A stretch of DNA of 64,000 nucleotides, taken from assembly GCF_000732635.1 (NCBI RefSeq), contig NZ_JPMD01000011.1:24117-88116 (forward strand). The letters run 5' to 3'. The translations under genes and the position numbers were made by a program. Positions 7,347-16,100 of the stretch are shown here, in pieces. Source of the stretch: Clostridium sulfidigenes (lineage in GTDB: Bacteria; Bacillota; Clostridia; Clostridiales; Clostridiaceae). The notes beneath the pieces are model-generated. The model ran no database searches and was not told where the DNA came from. It was given only the letters and a program-made list of their open reading frames with translations. Numbering within the stretch: position 1 is the first letter of the stretch; every line of letters starts with the position of its first letter.

Positions 7347-9659
7347 TTAAATACAAGTAGTATTTCTTCTTATTATTCCTCTATCCTTATCATAATCTTC
7401 TTTGTTTAAAAAATTGCTCCCCTTTATCTCATGTACCATATCTATAACATCATTTTTATTTACAGCTATTCTATATTTATTTAGTATCCTCCAAGCATTG
7501 ACAACTTCCTGTTCTTCATAATTTTCACTGTTCTCAATTATTTTTATGCAATCTTCCGATTCACTATTATATCTAATAATTACATCTATTTTATTCTTAT
7601 TTTCTTCTATCAACTCTAATTTTCTAATGTTTTGTAGCCTTAAAGCTTTTATTTCTTCACAGTACTCTTTATAATCCTGCAAACTTTTATTCTTAGTAAC
7701 TTCTCTTAACTTAGAAAAATATTTATTATTAATTTCCCATAATTCATTCTCTTCAAATTTTTCTCTATCATCTAGTATTTTCAACGTAGCTTCTAATAAC
7801 GGTCCAGCATAAACATATGAAGCAAATGTTTTTCCACTTTCACCTATTAACCTATAAATCTTAACTATTCCTTTACCATTAACCCCATTTCTATTAGCCC
7901 TGCCAGCCGATTGATTTATACAATCCATTGGAGCTATATCTCTGTACACAATATCAAAATCTAAATCTACCCCTGCTTCAATTAACTGTGTTGATACTAA
8001 TACATATTTTTCTTTACTATTTTTGATTTCTTTTATTATCTTTAATCTTACTGCTGGAATAATTTCTGTACTTAAATATATAACTTTTCTAGTCCCACTT
8101 AATTCTTCTTTTAAAAAACCAAATACTCCTAAAGTTGATTTTACAGTGTTTAATATTATAAGAAAACTTTTATTTTTATTCTCCTCAATATCCTTAACTA
8201 CTATTTCTTTAAAATCATCTAAATTCAACATATTTTCAGTATGATTTTCAAATACTATTCTATTCATTTTACTAAATATAACATCATTATCCTTAACTAA
8301 TTCTTTACCTTGTAAAAATAAAGGCTTAGTTGCTGTTACCGTTATAACGTAACAATTAAATTTATCACATAAAATATTAAATAAGTCTTCAATTATATGA
8401 TAATACTTAGGTGGTATGGCTTGAACCTCATCAAGTATTATTATTGATCCTGCAAGCTTATGAAATCTATGCATTATTGAATTCAACCCTGACTTAAACA
8501 TAGTATTAAATAATTGAACAAATGTTGTGGTTATCACTGTACTCTGCCAGTTATCAACCAAAAACCTTGCATCATAATTTCTATATTCTTTCTCTTCGCT
8601 GTCCTTATATTCTATTGGTGACATAGAATGATGTTTTAGTATTAAATCACTAGTTACATCCATTTTACTCAAGTTTATTATTTCTTCTAATACATCATAG
8701 TTTTGGTCTATAACACTCATAAAAGGAATATTATAAATTATATTAGGTATTATCTTCTTCTCGTCTATCAATCTTTCACTTAATCTAAATGCTGCACCAT
8801 AAACAGATATGGTTTTACCTGTACCTGTTGGCACATTAATAGACATTATCCTATCCTTATCTAAATCTATATTACTTATTGAATCTATAGTGTTATTATA
8901 TATATCATCTCTAATACTAAATAATGGTGATTTTTCTATATCAGGAACTTTATTTATTAAATCTTTTCTCAATTTATTTTTATAATTTCCAGTAAACTCA
9001 TCAGTTAATATTCCCTTATTTTTAAATGTATTTCCTGTAATTAGCTGAGTTTTATCTCCTGTAAGTAATAATGACCATAAATATTGAAGCCACATAAATT
9101 CTTCTTCTTGCTCTTTTATAGATTTCTTTTTAACAACTAATGCTCTTTTTATATAACTTAGTTTTACTTCTTTGATAAGGCTTCCATCCTTCATCTTATC
9201 AAAGAAATCTCCTAGATTCTTATTATATATTGATTGTAACTCATCTATATTTTTTCTAATATCTTCACTTATATCTTTTAAATTTTTCTCATTATCAGTG
9301 TTAAAAAAACTATTATCAATATCTATGTTCCCATGATGTCTCTTAACACATATAAATCCTAAAATCTTCCAAGAAGCAGGTAACATATAATAAGTAAAAT
9401 AAGCTGATATCTCTCCATGTTGCTTCAGCTCACCATGATATCTACCTTGCAAATACTCTTGAAAATATGAACTTGCCTTTCCAAAATCATGACATAATCC
9501 TATGGTTTTTATAACTTCTTCTAGCTCATTATTTATAACACCATTATATTTTGTAGTATTCAAAGCTATTTCTGCAACACCAGTTAGGTGGTCAACTAAA
9601 AGTTGATCACCTTTACTGTTATCAAATATATGTGATTTTAACTTAAAAGAAGTACACAT
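7347..9659 (-). CDS. cas3: CRISPR-associated helicase-nuclease Cas3 (HD plus DExH)
   Basis: A 770-residue protein that would unwind and degrade target DNA once Cascade has bound. The N-terminal HD nuclease domain shows H24 (DHLTG), the HD pair H57-D58 (LCHDFGK) and a later VKRHHGN. The helicase part has Walker A NVPTGTGKT, the DExH-type IILDEVQAIPP, motif III TVTATKP, and motif VI QSAGRANRNG. It is full length with no interruption. Its start overlaps the end of cas5 by 17 bp, which implies translational coupling. Confidence 0.97.
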   Translation of the reverse strand: MCTSFKLKSHIFDNSKGDQLLVDHLTGVAEIALNTTKYNGVINNELEEVIKTIGLCHDFGKASSYFQEYLQGRYHGELKQHGEISAYFTYYMLPASWKILGFICVKRHHGNIDIDNSFFNTDNEKNLKDISEDIRKNIDELQSIYNKNLGDFFDKMKDGSLIKEVKLSYIKRALVVKKKSIKEQEEEFMWLQYLWSLLLTGDKTQLITGNTFKNKGILTDEFTGNYKNKLRKDLINKVPDIEKSPLFSIRDDIYNNTIDSISNIDLDKDRIMSINVPTGTGKTISVYGAAFRLSERLIDEKKIIPNIIYNIPFMSVIDQNYDVLEEIINLSKMDVTSDLILKHHSMSPIEYKDSEEKEYRNYDARFLVDNWQSTVITTTFVQLFNTMFKSGLNSIMHRFHKLAGSIIILDEVQAIPPKYYHIIEDLFNILCDKFNCYVITVTATKPLFLQGKELVKDNDVIFSKMNRIVFENHTENMLNLDDFKEIVVKDIEENKNKSFLIILNTVKSTLGVFGFLKEELSGTRKVIYLSTEIIPAVRLKIIKEIKNSKEKYVLVSTQLIEAGVDLDFDIVYRDIAPMDCINQSAGRANRNGVNGKGIVKIYRLIGESGKTFASYVYAGPLLEATLKILDDREKFEENELWEINNKYFSKLREVTKNKSLQDYKEYCEEIKALRLQNIRKLELIEENKNKIDVIIRYNSESEDCIKIIENSENYEEQEVVNAWRILNKYRIAVNKNDVIDMVHEIKGSNFLNKEDYDKDRGIIRRNTTCI

Positions 9660-10311
9660 TAGATTCTCCCACCTTTAAAACACTTTTTAATTGTGCAACC
9701 ATACTTCCTCCTGGTGCAAATCCTACTTTTTCATATTTAATGTATTCTCTATTTTTTTCATTCTTTATTGGAATTCTATCAAGGCAAAGTTGCACCTCTT
9801 GATTATCCTCCAATATAATTTGATCTTTAGGTATTACACAATTAGTTAATCCTACATCTTCTGATACCTTAGTTACTTCTTCTATACTTTCAAAATTTAA
9901 CTTTGCTATATGTTCACTAGCTCCCAAATAAGGAGTAAATATATAACTTCTATTTATTAATATCTTCTTTATTTCCTTTAATTTTTCCTCAGAGTCCATA
10001 ACATAAATTCTATAACCTACATCCCTTAAAAACTCTATTCTTGACGGAAATGTGGGTGAACCATTATTTTTAATTTGTGGAACTAAATTAAAACTTTGAG
10101 TATCTTTTTTTATAGGTTTTAATACTTCAATTCCTATCTTCATTTCCTTAGTATACTCATATAAATCTTTATAATCTATTCCCATTAATGCACCTATAAG
10201 GCCTTTTATCGCTATAGGATGCATAACAGTGTAGGTTAAAGCAGAAGTTGTTGTATAGGGGCACCTAAACCTTGCAAAATCTCCAGACGCTCTAAAACTT
10301 AAAGCCTTCAT
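9643..10311 (-). CDS. cas5b: Cascade subunit Cas5 (type I-B)
   Basis: A RAMP-fold Cascade subunit of 222 residues that would hold the 5' handle of the crRNA. The N-terminal strand MKALSFRASGDFARFRCP and the TYTVMHPIAIKGLIGALMGI segment are typical of Cas5b/Cas5h. The ATG at 10311 is preferred over the in-frame GTG at 10320 because that GTG lies inside the GAGGTG ribosome-binding site. It sits between cas7 and cas3 in the operon. Confidence 0.93.
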   Translation of the reverse strand: MKALSFRASGDFARFRCPYTTTSALTYTVMHPIAIKGLIGALMGIDYKDLYEYTKEMKIGIEVLKPIKKDTQSFNLVPQIKNNGSPTFPSRIEFLRDVGYRIYVMDSEEKLKEIKKILINRSYIFTPYLGASEHIAKLNFESIEEVTKVSEDVGLTNCVIPKDQIILEDNQEVQLCLDRIPIKNEKNREYIKYEKVGFAPGGSMVAQLKSVLKVGESNVYFF

Positions 10312-10331
10312 TATATACACCTCTAAGCTTT

Positions 10332-11252
10332 CTACATGTATACCACATTAAATTCTTCAGATATGTTATCTACTTGTACCTTAGGATGAAGATATATATT
10401 TACTTTTTCAACAACATCTTTATGCAAATCTACAAATCTTTTTAAGTTTATAAAGTCAAAAGTAAACTCATCTATTCCTCTTAATGCCAAATCTTCTTTA
10501 TCATATTTTACATCTACATAATCAAGCTCACCGTCTATATAATTTTTATTATATATTACTTCAACTAATACTCTAGGCATTTGATTTTTAGATGTACTTT
10601 TATAGTTTCTAATACCAGATAATAACATATCCTTAAAGTTTTCTAATTCTTCATCAGTTACATTTATATCTTGTCTTTTCGCACATTGGTCATTATATAC
10701 CATATATGTTTTAAACAAAGCATATGGTGTATAGTATTTAGACCATATTGTTCCTTGAACTTTACCTTCACCTGATGTAAATGAAGCTGTGCCTTGGGCA
10801 AATTTTATTTCAGCCTCATGTATACTTTTGCTCCACATAACTTGAAGCGGTCCAGTTATGTTAAATTTAGGTTCTGTAACAACAGCTCCAAATAATTTAA
10901 CATCTATATAATCTGATTTTAATAATGATTCCAACTCTACTTTACCTTTTTCAGTTAACTCTTTTACTTTCTTTTTATCCGTTTCATCCTTTACGAAATT
11001 ATCTAATATTATTTTATTTGCTACTCCTTTGCAATCTAAATACTTATCTTTATCATCTTTAGTTGCTCTAACAAATACTTTTAATCCTCTATTATCTGCT
11101 TCTTCTCTAAAATATCTTTTTATCCTAACATCAGACATTTCTAATTTTCCTGTACTCTCATCATATCTAGGTCTATTTTCATTTATCATATCACCATTAG
11201 GATTTGCCATAGTACAATCAGTAAATAACAAAAATTCTCTTGTATTCGTCAT
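10332..11252 (-). CDS. cas7: Cascade backbone protein Cas7 (Csh2-like)
   Basis: A 306-residue Csh2-type Cas7, the repeated backbone subunit that coats the crRNA spacer. The opening TNTREFLLFTDCTMANPNGD followed by ENRPRYDESTGKLEMSDVRIKRYFR is characteristic of the type I-B family. The ATG at 11252 lies one base after the cas8b stop and has GGAGGAAATA just upstream. The longer ORF to 11297 lies inside cas8b and is rejected. Because Cas8b is frameshifted just upstream, translation coupling to cas7 may depend on the downstream cas8b frame being read. Confidence 0.94.
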   Translation of the reverse strand: MTNTREFLLFTDCTMANPNGDMINENRPRYDESTGKLEMSDVRIKRYFREEADNRGLKVFVRATKDDKDKYLDCKGVANKIILDNFVKDETDKKKVKELTEKGKVELESLLKSDYIDVKLFGAVVTEPKFNITGPLQVMWSKSIHEAEIKFAQGTASFTSGEGKVQGTIWSKYYTPYALFKTYMVYNDQCAKRQDINVTDEELENFKDMLLSGIRNYKSTSKNQMPRVLVEVIYNKNYIDGELDYVDVKYDKEDLALRGIDEFTFDFINLKRFVDLHKDVVEKVNIYLHPKVQVDNISEEFNVVYM

Positions 11253-11253
11253 T

Positions 11254-12940
11254 TTATATTTCCTCCCTATTTTCTTGTATTTCTTCATTTTTATCATTTT
11301 CTAAATCAAGGACATTCTCTTGAACTTTTTTAAAGTAGCTATCCATTCCCCAAAAGAATATATATTTAGCTTCATCTGAACTTAGCTTACCACTAGGATT
11401 AGCCATTAGCTCTTTAGATTCTGTAAGAATATCTTTAAGCCATGCAGATGAAATTTTATATTTAATCATTTTATCACTTAACAAATTACTAAAATATATA
11501 AAATCTTTAAAGTTAAATTTTCTTGCAAAGAAGAAATTTTTATCTAGTGAACTTCTATCTGCAATCTTTCCTTCTTCATTTGAGTTTCCTTTTTTTATCA
11601 TATAATTAACAAAATTATATGCCATACCAATTAAAAACCAAGATTTTTTTTCATTACTATTAAAATAACTTAGATTATCCATAAACAATTCTTTATAATC
11701 ACCATATTGAGTCATAACTTTAAATCCTCCCTCTATACACCCTGCATCAACTAAGAAATTATAAACCTTACCTATATTGCTAATAGTAAATTTATTTTTA
11801 CCGTTTATAAATTCATATTTATGCACCATCATAGCTCTAGTAAAAAAAGTGTTTCTATTAATACTTTTTCCTAAAAATATAGCATCTACCATTCTTAGTT
11901 TCTCTTTATTAGTAGTCTCAATTCCTTTTAATCCCACCTTTATAGCAGTGGAATAGTTTATAATATTATATAATTTAATACCATATTCAGTAAGTAGTAC
12001 AGATAGTTCACCAAATCTTGATGGTAGCATACTCTTTATTGTATGTTGTATATAAAATGTCTTATTTCCTTCCTTTTCAAAGAAAATTATATCTGTCTCA
12101 GTATTTCCTTCACCTAATAATTCCAAGACTATTTCTTCATCATTATATATATTAGATATAAAATTCTTTTTATCTTCGCTAACAATTGTGCTATTCTCAT
12201 ATATCGCTTCTGTTTGTTCATTAAAATTATGTGGTAAAAACATTACACTTTTATCAATCCAATAAGTAGTTAATTTATCTTCAACATACTCTTTACCTAT
12301 CAAAATATCATTTAAGCAGCTTTTACACATAGTTACTCCAAATTTATCTTTTTCATCTACAGAACCATATACATCCTTATCATTGGTGTAAAATTTATAA
12401 GTTGTAGTATTAAAAACCTGTTTTTTTTTCTCCACAAAAATGGCATATATGCTTTCCACTTATAGCTTTAAATCTAGTAGCATACATCTTATCTAAAAAT
12501 TTATCTTTAAATAATTCATAAGGATATTTTCCATTTAATAATATTACTACTATAAAATTTTTATGTTGATTACTTATCTTTTGATAAATTATGTCTTTAA
12601 CCTGGTTGTAATTGTTTTCAATGCCGCAATAAGCTAATGTAGTTTTTATTTTTTTATCAAACTTTTCTATTTCTTTAGAATCCTCTTTATAAAAATCTGC
12701 TCTTAAAGCTCCACCCTGAGCATCATTTCCCGCTTGATAAAAAAGTGCTTTAGTAGTTATATCTCCATAAAATTCTTCACTTTGTGTCTCTATTTCACCA
12801 TTATCCTTAATATCTATATAAAGAATTTCCTTTACTGTATCCCCTTCAATTTTATTAACTAAACTTCTTACAATATCAACTTCTGTTATTCCATTATTTT
12901 CTCTTAAGTATGCTCCTATATCTCTTATTGCATTTATCAT
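11254..12940 (-). pseudogene. cas8b: cas8b (Csh1/TM1802-like large subunit), split by a frameshift at an A9 run
   Basis: Two overlapping ORFs (ATG at 12940 to a stop near 12410, and a downstream frame ending at 11254) together give one Cas8b-type protein of about 560 residues. This is the Cascade subunit that reads the PAM. The first ends in a zinc-knuckle-like CHFCGEKK and then runs off frame. The second continues with QVFNTTTYKFYT and a second cysteine pair, MCKSC. At the junction the coding strand has GAG followed by nine A (12421-12429). Eight A would make the gene continuous. The start has GGAGGTGAAAGA upstream. Nothing else in the gene looks decayed. It could be a true mutation, a phase-variable or slippage-read tract, or an assembly error. 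Confidence 0.85.
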
Positions 12941-12992
12941 TCTTTCACCTCCTAAATTAAATGTTATTCTTATTATCTTCATTTTTATTAAT

Positions 12993-13021
12993 TTTATACT
13001 TTAGTAATATCTATATCTTAT
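12993..13021 (-). promoter_or_regulatory. Predicted promoter of the cas8b-cas7-cas5-cas3-cas6 operon
   Basis: On the minus strand a TATAAA -10 (12993-12998) lies about 53 bp before the cas8b ATG, and a weak ATAAGA -35 lies 17 bp further upstream at 13016-13021. A 21-bp match to the pseudo-spacer of the adjacent small RNA covers the -35 and most of the spacer between the hexamers. Confidence 0.5.
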
Positions 13022-13024
13022 GAT
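13004..13024 (+). promoter_or_regulatory. Protospacer-like target of the crRNA-like RNA
   Basis: Aligned to the pseudo-spacer at 13099-13119, the first 18 positions match except at 6 and 12. Positions 19 and 21 also differ. Every sixth crRNA base is flipped out in Cascade, so mismatches there are tolerated. The site covers the predicted -35 of the cas8b operon. The three bases 5' of it are TTA; whether these act as a PAM is unknown. Confidence 0.55.
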
Positions 13025-13057
13025 TAATATATTTTATATGTATATTTTATCATGTAA

Positions 13058-13086
13058 TTGTTAAATATTAATAAATACAGTAAAAT
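13058..13086 (+). promoter_or_regulatory. Sigma-A-type promoter for the crRNA-like RNA
   Basis: TTGTTA (13058-13063), a 17-bp spacer, then TAAAAT (13081-13086) on the plus strand. It points towards the pseudo-repeat elements and the terminator at 13139-13170. No plus-strand ORF follows. Confidence 0.5.
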
Positions 13087-13092
13087 AAGTTT

Positions 13093-13168
13093 TGAAATGT
13101 AATGTCTATTTCTTATTAGAATCCATTAAAACAAGGTTAAAGGGAGATTAAATCTCCCTTTTTTATTT
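13093..13168 (+). ncRNA. Candidate CreR-like (crRNA-resembling) regulator of the cas operon
   Basis: A predicted RNA of about 75 nt in the gap between cas4 and cas8b. It carries 17 bases identical to the array repeat in crRNA sense (AATCCATTAAAACAAGG, 13120-13136). Upstream, 13082-13098 resembles the repeat's 3' end including the ATTGAAAC tag, matching at 13 of 17 positions. The 21 bases between them act as a pseudo-spacer and match the cas8b promoter. The transcript would end at a strong terminator: a 9-bp stem at 13139-13161, then TTTATTTTT. CreR guides that let Cascade repress its own cas promoter are known in type I-B systems. Assignment here is inference from these features. Confidence 0.6.
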
Positions 13169-13170
13169 TT
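13139..13170 (+). terminator. Terminator of the crRNA-like RNA
   Basis: AAAGGGAGA and TCTCCCTTT form a 9-bp stem with a 5-nt loop, followed by TTTATTTTT on the plus strand. The minus-strand tail is weaker, so the strong direction is plus, although no plus-strand protein gene precedes it. The T-run overlaps the antisense of the cas4 stop codon. Confidence 0.75.
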
Positions 13171-13774
13171 CGCATATATTTCTATAACAACAGTCAATGC
13201 ATCTAGCTTTACTTGAAGTAGCTTTTGGATAATATCCATCTACAACCTTTTTATAATCATTAATATACTTAATAGATTTCTTTTTCAACTTATCATCAAA
13301 GTCAATCTCTTTAAGTAAATTTTTACTTCTTAAATATACTAAAAACAATTTATTTACCTTAACTTTATATAACTCTTCAATAACTAACCCATACATAGCC
13401 ATCTGAGTTTTATAAGTTTCAAAATCTTTATCTTTGTACTCTGCAAATTTATAATCTAATGGTGCATAGGTTCCATCATTTAACAGATATATTTCATCTA
13501 CTATCCCTTTTATTCCATATCTTTTAGATACTATATATTTCTCCTGTTCCTTGCTTACTCCACCTATTCTTTTCCTAACTTGATTCACATTTTGTGATTT
13601 CTTATCTAAATGTTTCTCTCTTCCTATTTGTACCTTAAATCTATTTTCTTCATATTGTCTTATTGCTAAGTTCTTCATAAAGTATATAAATCTAGGACAA
13701 TATAGAAATTCTATTATATCTGAAGGTGTTACATACTCCTCAAATTCACTAAAGGAATTTTGATACAATTTCAT
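13163..13774 (-). CDS. cas4: CRISPR adaptation nuclease Cas4
   Basis: A 203-residue RecB-like PD-(D/E)XK nuclease with an iron-sulfur cluster, used to trim prespacers and set PAM and orientation during adaptation. The cluster cysteines are visible: C26 in EFLYCPR, and a C-terminal group (C192, C195, C196, C201) in RCIDCCYRNIC. The nuclease core appears as GIKGIVDEIYLL followed by PLDYKFAEYK. It overlaps the end of cas2 by 26 bp and closes the cas1-cas2-cas4 operon. Confidence 0.94.
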   Translation of the reverse strand: MKLYQNSFSEFEEYVTPSDIIEFLYCPRFIYFMKNLAIRQYEENRFKVQIGREKHLDKKSQNVNQVRKRIGGVSKEQEKYIVSKRYGIKGIVDEIYLLNDGTYAPLDYKFAEYKDKDFETYKTQMAMYGLVIEELYKVKVNKLFLVYLRSKNLLKEIDFDDKLKKKSIKYINDYKKVVDGYYPKATSSKARCIDCCYRNICEK

Positions 13775-14039
13775 TGCTAATCAACTCCCTATCAAAACCA
13801 TTGCCAATTATATCTGTATCATAGATATAATCTTTACTAGTTGGAAAAATATATATAGAATCTGTGCCATCATCCACTAATCTTTCCATGATAATCTTAA
13901 GCTCATCTTTTTGATTTTTATTAAGCTCTCCTAAAAAAATACTCTTTTGAACCCTATATAATCCTTTATTCTTACACGCTTTAACTGCTGTATTTCTAGC
14001 TCTATTCTCTGAAATATCATACATTACCCAATAAAGCAT
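13749..14039 (-). CDS. cas2: CRISPR adaptation protein Cas2
   Basis: A 96-residue ferredoxin-fold protein, the structural dimer that bridges Cas1 during spacer integration. The first strand (MLYWVMYDISENRAR) carries the conserved aspartate. RVQKSIFLGEL is the usual second-strand region. The ATG overlaps the cas1 stop in a TGATG arrangement, with GAGGTGAT as ribosome-binding site. The GTG three bases upstream is less likely. Confidence 0.95.
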   Translation of the reverse strand: MLYWVMYDISENRARNTAVKACKNKGLYRVQKSIFLGELNKNQKDELKIIMERLVDDGTDSIYIFPTSKDYIYDTDIIGNGFDRELISNEIVSKFL

Positions 14040-15025
14040 CACATCACCTCATTTAAAATTTTATTAGCAATGTTATGACAATCATATTGAATTACATTAT
14101 TAAGCCTTATAACTCTACCTTTATATTTAATTTTTTCTTCAAATCTATTATTTACCGCCTCGATTAATGTCTGTTTACCTAACTTATTTAGCCAATATCC
14201 TCCACCTTCTATCTTATCAAACATGTCCTGCTTTATTTTCCTCTTAGAAAACAAACTAAAAACAACCTCATCCATATACCCTCTATACATTTCTATGAGA
14301 TCAAAAACCAGAGCTGTTCTATTGTAATTATCAGTATGCATTATTCCTATATACGGATCTAATCCTGCAATTATACATGAACTTTCTACCCTAGAATAAA
14401 GTACCCCATAAGCATAATTAAGCATACAATTAAATTGATCACTAGCTGGATTTTTACTTCTACCCTTAAATTTATACTTCTCAGGTATCAGCTCTCCTAA
14501 AGTACTAAAATACCTTCTAGCACAGTAACCCTCATGTCCCTCCATTGTTCCCCTTATAATATCTATCGGCACATTGTTTAACACGGATAAAGCACACTTG
14601 TGTTCTTCCATATCTTTAATAGCTTCATCTATCAACTCAACCTTTTCTTCACTTCTATTTAACTTAAGTTTATTTAAATGATTTATTTGATTACTTATTT
14701 TTTGGTCTATCCATTCTTTAACAAACTCTGTTCCCATAGATATTTCATTTAATTTTAATTGATGTCTTCTAATTGTAGTTATACTACCTAACTTTGAATG
14801 CCATACCCTAGCAAAAGGTTTTCCACTATACTCCAAAAAAACAACATCAATATTATTTTCTATTGCTAACTTTAATGCATCTGTTGTTACAAGAGCAGAT
14901 GTTGTTATTAATATTTTTTCTACCTTTTTACTTGAAAATTCTTGTTTAACTCCATCTATTGTAACTTGAAATCGCTCATCAACTTTGCTAATATGTGCTC
15001 CCCTTGAGTTAATTACTAATTCCAT
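14039..15025 (-). CDS. cas1: CRISPR integrase Cas1 (type I-B)
   Basis: A 328-residue metal-dependent integrase that inserts new spacers at the leader. The beta-rich N-terminal domain begins MELVINSRGAHISK. The catalytic domain shows the expected Glu-His-Asp/Glu set: GHEGYCARRYF, then IGIMHTDNYNR, then ALVFDLIEMYRG. The ATG at 15025 is chosen; the GTG further out lies within the AAGGAGTG binding site. It is the first gene of the adaptation operon cas1-cas2-cas4, whose promoter should lie in 15026-15142. Confidence 0.96.
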   Translation of the reverse strand: MELVINSRGAHISKVDERFQVTIDGVKQEFSSKKVEKILITTSALVTTDALKLAIENNIDVVFLEYSGKPFARVWHSKLGSITTIRRHQLKLNEISMGTEFVKEWIDQKISNQINHLNKLKLNRSEEKVELIDEAIKDMEEHKCALSVLNNVPIDIIRGTMEGHEGYCARRYFSTLGELIPEKYKFKGRSKNPASDQFNCMLNYAYGVLYSRVESSCIIAGLDPYIGIMHTDNYNRTALVFDLIEMYRGYMDEVVFSLFSKRKIKQDMFDKIEGGGYWLNKLGKQTLIEAVNNRFEEKIKYKGRVIRLNNVIQYDCHNIANKILNEVM

Positions 15026-15142
15026 AAATATACCCACTCCTTATTATTTATATCTTAATTGTGGACATGCTTTTACTATTTTATTCTTCTTCTTACCTTT
15101 TCTTAATTATTAACCTTAAAATTATCCCCTTTACCAAATAAA

Positions 15143-15174
15143 CACAAGCCATCTCTAAAAAGAAATGGCTTGTG
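15143..15174 (-). terminator. Intrinsic terminator after the 191-aa gene
   Basis: CACAAGCCAT pairs perfectly with ATGGCTTGTG around a 12-nt loop, followed by TTTATTT on the minus strand. It separates the upstream four-gene cluster from the cas1 operon. Confidence 0.85.
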
Positions 15175-15198
15175 ATTATTTATATATAATATAACTTA

Positions 15199-15774
15199 TT
15201 ATCCTATTGATGATTTAATAAATACATCAAAAGTAATATCCTTATAAATTGGAATTTCATCTTGTAATTCAACTTTTTTAATTTGGCTTATTTTAGTTGT
15301 GTAAAAAGAGCATCTATCCAAGTTATTATAATCTAAGTCTATTGTAACCTCTATAGTATCATCATTTGTATTTTTTAAAACAGATAATACCTTTCCTTTT
15401 ACCCATTTATCTTTTATTAAAAGTTTATATACGTATCCTTGTACTATATGATCTAATTTATATGGTTCAAATGGATTATATCCCTCCCCTTCAAGTTCTT
15501 GAAATGCTTCTATTACATACTCTTTGTCTTTTTCATCTATGATAGTATAATCTTTAATCATTGGTATCTCATCTAATAAGTATATTTCTCCATCAATAAT
15601 ATCCCCTCTTGATATAACTTCAATAATAGCTTTATTACTTAATCTATATTCTGTATCTATATATATACTTGAATCATCTATTCCAACAATAGTACCTATA
15701 AATTCAGCTCCTATTTTCATTATAAATCTGTACACTCTATTAGGCTTTATTTCATTAAAATCTATCTTTTTCAT
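15199..15774 (-). CDS. Hypothetical protein with two repeated beta-rich domains, 191 aa
   Basis: I do not recognise a named family. The protein contains two copies of the same module of about 60 residues. The first starts near VYRFIMKIGAEFIGTIVGI and the second near VYKLLIKDKWVKGKVLSV. Each is followed by a strand-rich stretch and closes with DEIP. The pattern resembles a small beta-barrel (SH3/Sm-like) duplication. There is no signal peptide or membrane segment. It is the last gene of a leftward cluster that ends just before the CRISPR adaptation operon, with a terminator between. Confidence 0.7.
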   Translation of the reverse strand: MKKIDFNEIKPNRVYRFIMKIGAEFIGTIVGIDDSSIYIDTEYRLSNKAIIEVISRGDIIDGEIYLLDEIPMIKDYTIIDEKDKEYVIEAFQELEGEGYNPFEPYKLDHIVQGYVYKLLIKDKWVKGKVLSVLKNTNDDTIEVTIDLDYNNLDRCSFYTTKISQIKKVELQDEIPIYKDITFDVFIKSSIG

Positions 15775-15885
15775 TTTACTTCCTACTTTCTATAAATTAT
15801 TTATGATAGATAACCAAAATATTTATCTGTGCTTTTATATAATTATTCTTTTATTTAGAAAAATCATTAGAAATACTTCAATTCA

Positions 15886-16080
15886 CTAATTAAAATTAGG
15901 AATATCAACAAATTTTGGTTCTTGTACTTCTAAATTTTTATCAATCTTTTCTTTTATAGTTGACATTGAAAAATCTATAGCAAAATTTTCATCATAAACA
16001 TTTATTACATTATATTCTTTAGACTTAAGCCACTGTTCTTTATCTGTAAAATACTTCTTACTTTTTATCAAATTTATCAT
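15886..16080 (-). CDS. Hypothetical protein, 64 aa
   Basis: A short soluble protein with no recognised domain (MINLIKSKKYFTDKEQWLK at the start). It is 20 bp downstream of the 323-aa gene and reads the same way, so it is probably cotranscribed. The binding site AGAGAGGAATG overlaps the gap before the ATG and is adequate. Confidence 0.55.
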   Translation of the reverse strand: MINLIKSKKYFTDKEQWLKSKEYNVINVYDENFAIDFSMSTIKEKIDKNLEVQEPKFVDIPNFN

Positions 16081-16100
16081 TCCTCTCTAATTTAATGAAA

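Noticed and set aside
8023..8244. Plus-strand ORF in cas3
   Set aside because: It lies inside a long conserved gene on the other strand and has no start signal.
13004..13024. Simple direct duplication of promoter DNA as cause of the pseudo-spacer match
   Set aside because: Not excluded, but the similarity stops at the pseudo-repeat edges and the mismatches fall on positions 6 and 12, which fits a guide better.
13054..13063. TGTAAT as second target of the pseudo-spacer
   Set aside because: Only six bases match, which is expected by chance in AT-rich DNA.
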